Positions 37,431 through 49,577 of a stretch of 64,000 bases of DNA are shown here, piece by piece. Source of the stretch: Chrysomallon squamiferum (Eukaryota > Mollusca > Gastropoda > Neomphalida > Peltospiridae). Made by a program: the position numbers and the translations under genes. Under the pieces are notes generated by a model. That model did not search any database and was not told the origin of the DNA. It saw only the letters and a list, made by a program, of their open reading frames with translations. The stretch covers positions 10,492,292 to 10,556,291 of the forward strand of contig CM022674.1 of assembly GCA_012295275.1 (NCBI GenBank), read 5' to 3'. Position 1 is the first letter of the stretch. The number at the start of each line of letters is the position of its first letter.

Positions 37431-38751
37431 ATTTAAACAATCAGGTTTCAGTTTTACTATTTCTTTTATAACACCAGAATTATTCTGACTAGCAGCAATA
37501 ATAGCAATGTCTTTCATTTTGTTTATTATATCAATGGTAACCAGTTTCTTGAATGGATGGCTTACATCAACAACTTCAAAAGTCTTTGACTTCCCAAAAT
37601 ACCAGTTTCTTGATTCACGTCTCAGTTGTCTATGGAACCTAACCAATAACAGTTTAATGGCTTTTTCCTTGATTACATTGTTGTGTTTCTCATGTTCTAT
37701 CTTTTCAGCTAACAGACATGCAATCTTCATATTACCTGAAAAAATAGAAGCAAGTAAGAGATGTGAACACTCATTCAAACTAATATTTCTTTTGCACTGT
37801 AACAGTTCTTTGAGTATGGCAGCACTGTCTGTTTTTGAAGAAATAGCTGCACGCAATGTATCAATTGTTGGAATAACACCTGATTTTAGCAACATTCTCA
37901 CAACATCTTCATCACCAAACAAACAAGAAATATTCAAAAGTTCTTTTTTCAGATTTGTTAATTTCATTTTACACAGATTTTCAGTGAAAAATCTTGACAA
38001 TATTCTTAATCCCTTCACAATACACTCACTTTGAACAGATGATGAAATTTCAAAATATTTTTCAGTATCCAAATACATGTAACTAGAACACTCTGAATAA
38101 CTGTCAAGAAGACATGAAATATTTAGCAATATTTCATCAAGATTGACTACTTTTACAGATGATATACACAAATATTTACTTTCATGTTTATGTAGTTGTC
38201 GATGCAGTATTTCAGACAATTTATCATTAAAGTATTTTGTCTCTATGAGATACTTCACAAACTCTTCATCTTTCAATGATGGATGAGAAATAATGTCTTT
38301 GGCATTGCTTGATGCCAACAGTTCACTAAATCTCCGAGCAAGAGCATCAAAGCAGTTAGGTTTCACAGTCATTGTAATGTGACTTTTGTTAGACACTCCA
38401 GGTGTCACAACATATTCTAACAACATGTAGACAGGACACATTTCTAACAATTCTGCTGCTTTCTTTGGAAACTGATGAAAACACCAGAAACAATGAGTCA
38501 AACACTGACTGGTGAATAAATGTGTATTCATTGTCAGAACACTTCAAATAGGTACCACACATTTCATCAGCTGTTTTCTTTACATCTGTGAGACAAGTGT
38601 TTTTCAGACTCAGACAGACTCCCTCTAGCAGTCTTATTAATGTCATTATGTCACTGTCAGAGTCATTTTTAAATGGGTCCAGTAAATCAATCCTGAGACT
38701 GTCTTGCTGGAACAATATCAGCAGTAGAACCAGGTAATTGATCTGTGAAGA
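37431..38751 (-). CDS. Linker region between NTPase and ankyrins (helical, STAND-associated)
   Basis: Minus strand, from LVLLLILFQQDSLRIDLLDP through YTFIHQSVFDSLFLVF (a conserved phrase in this protein type) and, after the +1 at 38478-38481, QFPKKAAELLEMCPVYMLLE, then several hundred helical residues with ankyrin-like pieces (NISCLFGDEDVVRMLLKSG). It ends at KLKPDCLN, where the frame shifts once more before ENRDKVLLAAAV. Predicted as the winged-helix/helical part that follows the NTPase core. Confidence 0.75.
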
Positions 38752-39458
38752 TTAATCATTTTTCAAATTTTCCAGTTGTTTTGTGAGATATTCTACAGGT
38801 TTCTCAAAAAACTTAACTCCTCTTTTTTGTGCATCACTTGAATTAACATAATACACACACACCTGAGGAAATCCTAACTCTGTACAAGAAGAGGAAATGA
38901 CACTGTCTTTATCATCTTCATCCATTGTAACATTCTTTTGTTCGAGATACTTGTTTAGAATTTCTAACTTCTCATAAGAATCCAGAGAACATACATTGCT
39001 CTGTAGGTCAAGGACATGGTTTTCATTGAACAGATCAAATTCCTTCAGATTGGCTTTAATTTCTGTAAATATTTGTTTTCTTAAAGTAATAATACATCTC
39101 ACACTCCCATCTTTAACAAGACTCCACACCTCTGGAAATAGCTGTTCCCAACATGACATAAAATCGAATACAAGATTAGTTTTACCAAATATATCATCAA
39201 TGAGAACAATACATGGTTTAACTTTAGACACAGGAATGTATTTGAAATCAGAGTGATGAGTCATGAGGTAAGAGTCTATTTTTTCTTCTTTCTCTATTTG
39301 TTTAATCATGTTCAGACCTAGAGTTGTCTTTCCTGAACCTGGACTTCCTACTACAATCACAACACCATTCTTTTTCAAAAGTGTTAGTCCTCTTTCTTCT
39401 GCTCTTGTTTCAACATAGACTCTCCTCTCAATTAAGTTTAACAGTGACCTGGTATACT
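38752..39458 (-). CDS. STAND P-loop NTPase domain (nSTAND3-like)
   Basis: Behind a GATACAG acceptor the minus strand reads SLLNLIERRVYVETRAEERG, VIVVGSPGSGKTTLGLNMI (Walker A), KPCIVLIDDIFGKTN (Walker B with the DD pair), a sensor-like VRCIITLRK and SSCTELGFPQVC. This order fits small STAND NTPases rather than classical NACHT with a GP-RAAL tail. The frame reaches TAA at 38754-38752 directly after QLENLKND; conserved sequence continues in the same frame after it. Confidence 0.88.
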
Positions 39459-39736
39459 CTGTATCACAACATTAAAACAAATAATATTTATTATTAACTT
39501 ATTTTAAATATATTTTATTATTTAAATATAGATACTATAATTTTTAACCAGTTATCATATGTGAAGTTTGTAAAATAAAGCAAAGTTTTTTTGTCATAAT
39601 TTTAGTTCATCAGAATTTAATGACAATACTATGATATAACAGTTTTAAATGATGTAAAAATAACAGTGATTATCTTCTTGTAAATTAACATTTTTCAGAA
39701 ATAAAAAACAAGAACAATAAAAAAAAAAAAAAATAC

Positions 39737-39769
39737 CTTTCATACTGGACAGTCATGCATCAGTCTTTG
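39737..39769 (-). CDS. Putative 33-nt microexon with an in-frame TGA
   Basis: Flanked by CATTTCAG and GTATTT on the minus strand. With the phase-1 A from the RHIM-like exon it reads TKTDA, TGA, LSSMK and then supplies the G that completes GAG of the next exon. The phases fit exactly on both sides, which supports it as a real exon despite the stop at 39755-39753. Confidence 0.5.
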
Positions 39770-39849
39770 CTGAAATGATATAAGAATAAAACAAGTAAAT
39801 TTATATTATTGATGATGAGCAAAAGAGAATTATTAAAGTGAAATGTACA

Positions 39850-39993
39850 GTTACTCAGTAGTTCATTCATGGAACAGTCAACATATAACATTATTATTAT
39901 CTTTCTGATTTATTTTAGTAGAATTATTACTACTAGTATTAAAACTACTGCTGTTGTTATTTCTCACTATTGTTACTTAGTTATTGTTATTGT

Positions 39994-40032
<39 letters not shown>

Positions 40033-40142
40033 TTTTTTACTTTTTTCAGTAGTTGCAAGTGAAAATAATGACATATATTGGCTTGATTAATGTATACTGA
40101 ATTCTCTTAAAAAGAAAATCTAGATAAGATTGATGGCACTTA

Positions 40143-40187
<45 letters not shown>

Positions 40188-40220
40188 TGTGCGTTTGTAT
40201 GTGTGTGTGTGTTTCAGTGG
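39850..40220. repeat. Intronic (TTA)n at 39987-40030 and (GT)n at 40146-40213
   Basis: Simple repeats in the intron between the microexon and the RHIM-like exons. Confidence 0.95.
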
Positions 40221-40754
40221 GACGTCATAAGCACATAACACAAAAGTGCACCAACAAAACTGCGCTGTTATTATTATTGTTATTTTAATTATTATTTTAC
40301 AAAGATTAACTAATCATAAACTTCAAACATTTAGTTCCAAATTATAAACACTCCTAGGTAATCCATGACTTCAGTTTCTTCAAATTGTCCAGTGCGAGTT
40401 AGGAGGCCTGCTTTGGATATCACAGATGTGGGAAATTTTTAAATTACTGATTGGCCAGCATTAACATGTGTTATGACTTTTTCCATAAGGAACTGTTCTT
40501 ATTTGATTGATGCAGGATTATATTGTTCAATTTCACAACTCACAATAATTACTTCTCAGATCCATATGCAGATCTTCCACTGCACACAATATGAATAAAA
40601 TCTGTGATGTGTTAGTATTATTGAATAAAACAATATGTTTTAAAAAATGTGTAAAATTAAAATTATTTGTATTAAATGTCTGCATCTATGTGTTTGTTAG
40701 TTTGTATGGGTTTTTTATTGTGTATATATACATGTATGTATGTATTGTCTATGT

Positions 40755-40910
40755 TTGTCTGGATGTTGTTCAGGTCACAGATTCTGATAGAAAAATACTA
40801 ATGAGTATTTTGATGCATATTCTAATAAACAGGCAGGCAAAAGAAAAGCTTCCATTTTCGACTTACTAATTAAACATTTTTTGTCTCCTAATAGAACAGA
40901 AGAAAAAAAA
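40755..40910 (-). pseudogene. Second, diverged copy of the RHIM-like exon
   Basis: This block aligns over about 130 bp with 41832-41975, including the intron side (cttactaattaaa versus cttactagttaaa) and the GTAAG donor. In the exon part the minus strand reads VLLGDKKCLI where the main copy has VLIGARNNLT, codon for codon. Its 5' part is replaced by a T-rich run, so the acceptor is lost or moved. It could be a dead duplicate or an alternative exon. Confidence 0.6.
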
Positions 40911-41489
40911 AAACGATTTAAACTCACAGCCTACAAGTGTTATTTCTAAAACTGTTTGTAGCTATATGAAGGGCATACAGTATAAAAAGTGTGTGTTTGT
41001 GTGTGTGTGTGTGAGTGTGAGTGTGTGTGTGTTTGCTTTTGTATATATCATCAGCTATTGCTAAAACATGCATATTAACATAAGATAATGAAAATGACAA
41101 GTTTAGAAGCAGTTTCTAAAAACAAAGGTGAGCAATGTCTAACTGCAGAGAATAGCAGATCAGAGACCCGTTCGATAGTGTACTGGTTACTGGTTGAGAT
41201 AGGTCAAATATGACAAGTGGGCTTTGTATTCTGGGCAACATTAATGGGTTCAAGAAATTTAGTCAGTGTTTCATTTAATGAAAAATAAGTAATTTTGATA
41301 TGGTAAAATGTAGCTATGTAGTTGCTAGAGGTCAGCACTGCAGTAAAATGACTTTTAAACAATTAATGAGTAAGCTATGTTATGCAGCTTGTCTGTTAAT
41401 CAATCTAATTGTGTAGTTTTACTTGTGTAGTTCACTGCTGTTTTATTTTACATCCAGTAAGATCATATGCATACATACATACATAGATG

Positions 41490-41536
<47 letters not shown>

Positions 41537-41932
41537 ACAAACATTACCATCTCAGAGTGCATTTATTTCTTAATTCTATGATACAAAATTCCTGAATGTT
41601 TCGGCAAATTATTGATTAGGTATTCTTTTGTAATGCTACTTATGAATGTTTACAGTTTTTCTTAGCAAATGCGTTTCTTGTAATGACATGGTGACATCAA
41701 TATTAAAAACTGCTTCAACATCAAAATAGATGCATGATATATTGGAAAGGATATTGTATGTGAATGCCAAATATATTCATATCTCATAAGAAAAAAAAAA
41801 ACTTGTCTCCTTCAGTATAAGTGGTCACATGTGTGGATGTTGTTCATTTAACAGCGTCTGAGAGAAAAGCACTAATGTCTATTCTCTTATTAAACATGTA
41901 CAGAAAAAGAAAACTTTCACTTTTCAACTTAC

Positions 41933-42019
41933 TAGTTAAATTGTTTCTGGCTCCTATTAGAACATTTCCAAAGTGATGTATGTTTACTGTTGGATTTACA
42001 AGTTGTATTGTTTGAGTAT
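41933..42019 (-). CDS. RHIM-like amyloid motif exon
   Basis: An 87-nt exon with CTTTCACAG acceptor and GTAAGT donor, phase 1 in and 1 out. It reads TIQLVNPTVNIHHFGNVLIG followed by ARNNLT. The core V-L-I-G-x-x-N resembles the RHIM core (I/V-Q-I/V/L-G-x-x-N) of RIPK1/3, TRIF and of invertebrate STAND and PGRP proteins; the usual Gln is Leu here. In those proteins the motif forms amyloid signalling fibrils. Its location N-terminal to a STAND NTPase is where an effector or signalling motif is expected. The assignment rests on one short motif. Confidence 0.55.
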
Positions 42020-42532
42020 CTGTGAAAGAGAGTAAATACATTTTAAGGACAGCATACAGTATTAATACACTGAATTAAAAGTATTATTGCATATAACAAT
42101 ATCTCATTCAAAAATGTTGTTAACTGATTATGTGCAGGTGCTATGAAATAAGTATTACTTTAAAGTATTAAAGTGTTTAACAGTAGATACAAGATTGATT
42201 ATAATGGTCATGATGAAGCAAATAAACAGTAACTAGATTGTATTTTGCTTTACTTTTTTAATCTGTGAAACAAAAACACGGTAACAACTTTAAACTTAAT
42301 TCATTGTCAGCATAACTTTTAAAATGTCAATTTTCTAATGCCTAAGATGTAACTAAACAATACATTGAAACAGTGTGTTGATAGAAATGTATATAGTACT
42401 TTTAGAATTTACCAGCAGTAAAGTAAACAATATATTGAAATATTCTATTACGACAAATATAAAAATAATGTTGACTCTTTACAATTTCCTATTAAAAAAG
42501 TAAACAGTACATTGAAATAATGTGTGTATTAC

Positions 42533-42973
42533 CAGAACTGCTTGACACAGGTAGTTGTAAATGATGCTCTGTATGTGTGATGTCAAAGGAAGACTGAGAT
42601 GTGATGCCAGAGAGAGATACACTTTTCATATTGTCTAAGAGAGACACAGCTGTCACAGTCTCTGCCGAAGAAACAGCTGTCACAGTCTCTTCAGAAGAAA
42701 CAGCTGTCACAGTCTCTGCCGAAGAAACAGCTGTCACAGTCTCTTCAGAAGAAACAGCTGTCACAGTCTCTGCAGAAGAAACAGCTGTCAGTCTCTGCAG
42801 AAGAAACAGCTGTTACAGTCTCTTCAGAAGAAACAGCTGCCACAGTCTCTGCAGAAGAAACAGCTGTTACAGTCTCTTCAGAAGAAACAGCTGTCACAGT
42901 CTCTGCAGAAGAAACAGCTGTTGTGTTAGAAGAATCTTCTGAACTCTCATTTTTGTCATCTATATTCCCTGAG
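42533..42973 (-). CDS. N-terminal repeat exon of the STAND-ankyrin gene
   Basis: Starts GNIDDKNESSEDSSNTTAVS after a TTTACAG acceptor joined to MEKNKSKM of exon 1, then decapeptide repeats SSAETVTAV/SSEETVTAV, and ends SVSLSGITSQSSFDIT and LQLPVSSSSG before a GTAATA donor. Acidic, Ser/Thr-rich and disordered. One 30-bp unit near 42787-42795 lacks two bases, breaking the frame; restoring the unit length would give 147 codons. Confidence 0.7.
42622..42925 (-). repeat. 30-bp coding minisatellite, about ten units
   Basis: Consensus (plus) gaaacagctgtcacagtctc + tgcagaagaa or ttcagaagaa, in alternating types, giving a 60-bp super-repeat. One copy is two bases short. Confidence 0.9.
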
Positions 42974-43525
42974 CTGTAAAAAATAATATAATGATTTTTT
43001 ATATAGAAATGAAGAAATGAACTGTTTTATTTACTTATTTTAGTTACTTTTATATGGGTCAGACATAAGATTTGGGAACAGTCAGATAACAACAAAAAAA
43101 AGAAACCGACTGCAGTCACTTCACTCTCTACTCTGTCTTATTAACAACAAGTGATGTTTCATTTATACCTACCCACAAACAGTACAAACTATTTCATACA
43201 TCAGCTGTTAAGCACTGCTAAAATGAAAACAGCTCATGATTACATCAGCAGGCATTGATCCAAATATCTACTACATCTTGCACACTTTAATAGAGATCTA
43301 CATCTAGTACCTTGTATTAATACTAGCATTGACTCATAGACTGTATTCTCAATTTGGTTCTATAAATAAATGCCTGGAACATTTTTTTAAAGTAATCAAA
43401 TAAAAAAGGCTTAAAATAAATATACTCATTTTTTAAAAAGAGGTGTTTGATCATGTTATTTAGAAATACTCAGGAAAACACAATTTCACAAACCTAAAAA
43501 CATAGTTCTAATTAATTAGTCTTAC

Positions 43526-43661
43526 CTCATTTTGGATTTGTTCTTTTCCATCTGTTTAGAGGGGTTGGTGATGGGCTGACTGGGGCAGGTTCTGGCTCTG
43601 GGTTCCTGTGTTCCTCAGCTGTTCTGCTGCTCTGATTTACTAGTGTTATTCCACATTTTTC
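43526..43661 (-). CDS. First coding exon of the STAND-ankyrin gene
   Basis: ATG at 43551-43549 opens MEKNKSKM and the donor AG|GTAAGA at 43526/43525 passes phase 2 to the next exon, giving ...KMSSGNIDD. The upstream part to about 43661 would be 5' UTR or part of a longer exon behind TTTTTCTAAAC; another frame there is Pro/Glu-rich but ends in TGA. Confidence 0.6.
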
Positions 43662-46088
43662 TAAACATTACAAACATACATGTTCAGATAGTTCTGGATT
43701 CAGCTTCATGTGAAGCATCATATTGATAATATTATAATCAATTCCTATCTTAGTTTTGTCAGACCTATTACTAAATTATATAAACAATACAAATATAACT
43801 ATACCATGAACATTTTTTTGAAGTAATATTCTTAGTCTTGTCAACTGTACTAAATTATTTTATATAAACAATACAAATTAAAATATCACAAATATACACC
43901 TGAACATAATGAGTGAAAATGTGACAAGAAATTACAAAGTTGTGATGACTGACAACAGAATGATGTTCTATGTTTCTGAATGACAGTTACAGCTGATTTC
44001 ACTGTGAGAGGCTAGTGTGTGAGGTTTCTTTGTTTTTCTTAACTGCAGCATGCTCACATATCACATTTTGAACTCCATTGTTTAGCACATCTCTCATTCA
44101 GTGTCAACTTGGCACAATGGTGAACATCATAAACACAAAGATGACACAAAATAAGAATGGATTCAACAGTTATGCCTCAAACCTACATGACATCAGCTTG
44201 ACAACAATTACAGTCATCAGTCCATTAGTGAGCTCAACACTCTACATCCAACCTAATGTTGTAACTCTTCAAGCCTTGGCCAATCATGAGTCCAGCACAT
44301 TTGTGTCATCAGTGAGCATTTTATGCACAGAGTGGAAGTGGAATCAGCCTAGAACTGGGAATTAGTTTAGTTGACAATTTGACAAATCCAACTTTTAACT
44401 GAAGAGATGAGCTGGATCCTACAGGCTGAATGTTTACTTGTCACTGAATCCTTTAACAACAGATGTAATCTAGAGACATTAAGCAACATTTTCTCTCAGA
44501 AACAGATTTCTTAAACTATTTTATTAACTCTTCAGCTCCACAGTTTGGAATGATGATTTTGGTGTTAAATAGTACTTGGTAATTATGTGACAAAACAGTT
44601 ATTTTAAAAATCCTGTGTTTGAAATAAATTCACAACTATTGTGAATAAATATTTTTATTTTACACTAGTTTCACTTTCTTTCCATTGGTTATTAATAAAC
44701 ACAATGACAATAGATTCAAAAGTTAAAAAGTTTTTTTATTCACAAAAATCATGATTATTAACTGATTTACAACAGATTTATTTTAAAAATGGTTAACAAA
44801 CAAATCGAAGATATTTTACAAATTATTAAAAGGATAATGAGCAAACAGTTAGGAATGATTTTTCGTTCTCAATGTTCAATCATGCCTGTACTGGGCACCC
44901 TATTCGAGTAAATTTAGAAGTTAATTTCACTGATAATTAATTGCAAACATTTCAATTAAAATTAATAATCATTAAACATAATTATTATTAATAAGCAAAT
45001 ATGAAATACTATTTATTATAAAAACAAATTTAATTTAAAATGTAGAATAATTATTACCTATATGAAAATGAAAAATTATATTAATAATAACAAATTACAT
45101 TTAATTTAAAATACATGTATGTAAAATAATTGTTAAATCATAATTATTTTCAGTACGAAAATGTAAAATAATAATTATAACAAATTAGGAATAAGCTGAA
45201 CACTCACAATGACTGTTTTATGGCTAAACACAAAGCCTGGATTTCATCTAGTTTTATCACAGTTCAGTTTTTTCCCTTTCATGGTTTAATAATGTGTTAT
45301 GAATCTGCTAATGTAACAATATTATAACAGTAATCTGTCGTGAATAGGGAAGTAAAAGCAATTGTTATTCTAAAATATTATGAATGTGCAAATTAAAGTA
45401 TTATGCTAATATATTATGAATATACAAATTAAAGTAACTTTTGTAACAATTAGGAATGCGGAAAAGCAAAATATTTATTACGTATTTTTTTTTTTTTTCT
45501 GAATATTCAAATGTAAAATATAACAAATTATGAATGATCAAATGTTAACTGAAAAAAAGACAAATAAAAATGTATTACAACTTTCTTCATTTCAGAACAT
45601 TTTAATAACAGCAGTATGTAAGTGCATGTATGTATGTATGTATGTATGTATGTATGTATGTATGTATGTATGTTTGTATGTTTGTAGTCCATATACTTGT
45701 ATGTGTATGTGTTTATGAGCATATACAGAAAAGATGAACACAATACAAGTCATTAAAACAATTTAAGTGGGATTTTGTATATATACTGCAAATGTAAAGA
45801 AATGAGAAAGAGTTGTGTTAACATATTCAAAAACAGGTTTAATAACAGGTGTAAAGTTATTCTTCAAAAATAAATTATGTATATATATATATATGGTGGT
45901 TTTTTGGAATATATTATATTGATAGGTATCTGGAATCATGGATACAAGGTATTTGTGAAGGCAAACATACATAGATATGCACAAGTATTGACACACGTAT
46001 ACTTACAAACATATATATATAGGCACTAAAGGACACATATACACACATATACAGACACACACACACACACATACATACACATACATAC

Positions 46089-46121
<33 letters not shown>

Positions 46122-46135
46122 CACATCAAAGCACA

Positions 46136-46175
<40 letters not shown>

Positions 46176-48374
46176 GGCCTGTACACAAAATGTGGATTCA
46201 CATGATGTAATTTTCTAAAGAACATTTTCAATGTAACTCCATTCACTGATTACACTGATTTCTTTCAATGAATTCTTGCAGAACACTGCAACAAATGACA
46301 GCAAAATAATCTTATTTCCAGTACACTCAAAATTATCACACGTAATTATAAACATCTTTGGTAATATAAATCTTGCGTGTGACAGAAAACTTTTATTTTA
46401 AGAATAATGTGGTTTTTAGGTTGTTTGTTTAAAATGGTATAAATACATACAGATATTATAACACAGCCACTGATAAAGTAATATAATATATTATAATATA
46501 CATGTTAATAATTATTTGTACAAATGCATAATACAGTGATCATAATTAATTGTATAATGACAATATTAAACAAATCATATCTAATTAAATATACATCTGA
46601 GCAAAGGAATTTATATAAAGATTTTACCAGCTGGTGCAAAACATTTGATACATATAATTACAAATGAACAGTCAAAAAATATATTAGTTTGCACATAAAA
46701 ACAGACATAAAGTATATATATTCATACATGAATACACTGAAACATACATTCTGTATATTTATTAAAATTATTGTTTTGGTTGGTCTATCCCTGCATCTAA
46801 CAAAGTATGACAATAAAATAATATGAAATAATGTTAGAAATGAATATGTATTTCAAACCAATTATAACACCCTGTGTTATGTTGTTATACTTAATTATTA
46901 ATTAAGAGTGGACAGCAAAAAATATGAAATAAATAAAATAGAATTTGGAAATATGCAGACTATTTCTTTGTATCACCAAAAATAAATATAATAAAAGCTT
47001 TTAGACTACTTTTCTGAAGAAATAGTTAAATGCACTTAGCAAATTAATGTAGAATAAAATAATTTAAAAAAAAAAGTGTATTATTGTTTCTGTAATAAAA
47101 GAAGAAGAAAAACAAACGTTCTGATTCAGCAACTTTTATAAAAATCATTTCAAAACAGTAAGAAAACAACCATGTAAGTTAAACTAACAATATTAAACCT
47201 GTAGTTTCTTAGTCAGCAATTTCGTCCAAAGTGTTTACAATCAGTTCCACATGTTGTTAAAATGTAGAACAATAACTTCAGCTTGGCCTAACCATTAAAG
47301 TTAATTATTTGTTTGTCTTCATGTTTCAATTTTTCTGTCAATTATTTTCTGAAATGATCCAGACTGATTTTGTACATTCTTCAAGGTCTGAACAACCTGT
47401 AAATAAAAAGGGAAGAAATAATAGCAGGTTATTTTGTGTATGACATATATGTAGATATTTAAGTATATTATAACTGTTAGTTACTGGCAAATGATTGCAG
47501 TGTGATATCGCCCATCATTTGTACAGTAGATAACAACTTGTATTTATTAATGTATTATTTTTTAATTCTAGTTTCTTTGTTTTGTTTCATTTTTATTTTT
47601 GTCTTTATATGTTTTTCTAATTGATTTATTCATTTAATTAATTAGAGAGGGAGAAAGATACACAGAGAGGTATAGATATATATAGCTTTGTTTTTTTCTG
47701 TTTTGTTTTTGTTTGTTTAAGTTTTTTTGATGGAGGAATTATTTTTATCACAAAATTTACTTGTCTTTGCTTAATATCCAATTTAAAAAAAATAAAAGAA
47801 ATAATAATAATAATAAAGAAATAAATAATTATGGAGAGAAAGCCAACAATCAAAATTAATTATAAATAATATCTATCTGTCTGTCTATCTATCTACCTAT
47901 ATATATAGTATAATTCCTATAATTTATTTTAACTAATTATTAATATTGTTTTATTAACAGTTCTTGAGCTTTTCCTTATCTGCTAGAACTGGTTTTGAGA
48001 TATCGATGCGCCATAGCAAACATTTACGCCAACGAAAAATCTAAACCAAAGCAGGTGCGCATGATGTCATTTCCTATCAACCATGTAAACAGTGGACTGT
48101 ACTTATTTGTGTAAAGATAAAAATTATAATAATAATAATAAATCATTTTAACCTGAATGATAGCAGAACAATAAGAAATAAATGGTAATTTTATTCGTTT
48201 CCGATTTCTTCTGGAACTATCATTGGGTTTTTTAATACTTATAATTTTGTTTTCAGGCAATAGTTTTATCCAAAACATATACACAACATTTTGCTATTAT
48301 AATTTCTACCATTTTCAGCAGAGGCACTACACTTTTAAAAGGTTGACGAAAATATTATAATATATTGAGCAATC
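43662..48374. other. Intergenic region between the divergently placed STAND-ankyrin and LRR-Roc-COR genes
   Basis: The two genes point away from each other, so promoters of both should lie here. I see no clear promoter motif. Contents are AT-rich DNA, a (TATG)n at 45625-45688, (CA)n and (GA)n clusters at 46048-46170, and short frames without protein-like features (44078-44365 plus being the least repetitive). Confidence 0.5.
45625..46172. repeat. Microsatellite cluster: (TATG)n, (CA)n, (GA)n
   Basis: TATG repeats at 45627-45684, CA/TA arrays at 46040-46098, GA at 46100-46122 and CA at 46135-46171. Confidence 0.9.
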
Positions 48375-48833
48375 ATGTCTTCAAAAAAAAAGGGGAAGTC
48401 TATGCCTGCTAAACTGATGAAAAAGAAATTTTTGTTCGAAGAGGCTAAAGTAAATGTCGAAGAACTGAAGGATAATTATGAAGTTCAACAGCAAAGTGCG
48501 CCTGATAATGTGATCCAATTCGAGGACCCTGTTCCAAATGATTTTACATTTACCAAAGGAATTGAATATTTGGATGATGATGACTTTGAAGAGGAAAAAA
48601 TGAAGTCCAAAAGGAAGAATATAAAAACGTACTCTTCAAAGACCTCTGTTGTGAAAACTCAACAAGGAATGTTGAATCGTCACCCATCTCAGAGAGTTAA
48701 ACAGCTTTCCGTCAGTCTTAAAACTGAGTATTTGGGCCGTAACGACCTTTTTGCATCTTCCAACAACAACGATTATTATCCCTTGAACAAACTGCAGGTA
48801 AGATCCATCCTATTTAATGAATTAGAATGAACT

Positions 48834-48894
<61 letters not shown>

Positions 48895-49059
48895 GCTGAT
48901 TTCAGTTATACATCACAGTTGTTCAAGTATTCAGTGTTCTATTTTATGTTTTAATTCAATAATTAATAATTATATTTATTTGTCCACATATATATATATA
49001 TATATATATAGAAATAACTAATTTTTACACTTTATCAGCAGATTTTTCCTTCTAAAATG

Positions 49060-49092
<33 letters not shown>

Positions 49093-49494
49093 TGGAATTA
49101 TTTATTTATTTTTATTTGCAGGATGTGGTTAATAAGCTGAAAAGTAAATATAATTTTGAGCTGAATTTCTCTGGCATAAACCAGCTGACAGATGCAGTGT
49201 TTGCAACACTGCTAAAGCTACATGATGGAGGTTTTGACAATGTGATGAAGATAAATCTGACAGGATGTTACCACATCTCAGACAGAGGGGTGTTCTGGCT
49301 TACAGTTTGTTTTAAAAATCTTCACTCAGTAAGTGAAACAGTTCATCACAGAGAAATTGTAGCTAGTGTTTTTAAAAAATTAAGCAATTCTATTAGGATA
49401 CATGACACACAGCTTTGTTACTTACCCTTTTTTTTAAATGTGTTAACATGGTATAGAAGTTGATATTTTTCAAATGTGGTGTAATTTATGTTAC

Positions 49495-49577
<83 letters not shown>

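Larger units (their letters stand above)
36307..43551 (-). pseudogene. RHIM-like / STAND P-loop NTPase / ankyrin-repeat gene, frame-disrupted
   Basis: Exons, minus strand: 43551-43526 (MEKNKSKM; 5' UTR begins near 43661), 42973-42533 (decapeptide repeats), 42019-41933 (RHIM-like), 39769-39737 (33-nt microexon), 39458-36307 (NTPase and ankyrins). All exon phases join. The P-loop part resembles nSTAND3-type NTPases of molluscan DZIP3-like proteins: VETRAEERGL entry, Walker A GSPGSGKTT, Walker B CIVLIDDIFGK. Such STAND proteins act as ligand-gated scaffolds in immune signalling. Lesions: two missing bases near 42790; TGA 39755-39753; TAA 38754-38752; +1 in A4 at 38478-38481; +1 near 37429-37434; +1 in T6 at 36436-36441. 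Every +1 is in or beside a homopolymer, so assembly error competes with decay. Confidence 0.85.

Noticed and set aside
44078-44365. A 95-codon plus-strand frame
   Set aside because: No domain, no splice context and no coding-like signal beyond openness; kept as intergenic.
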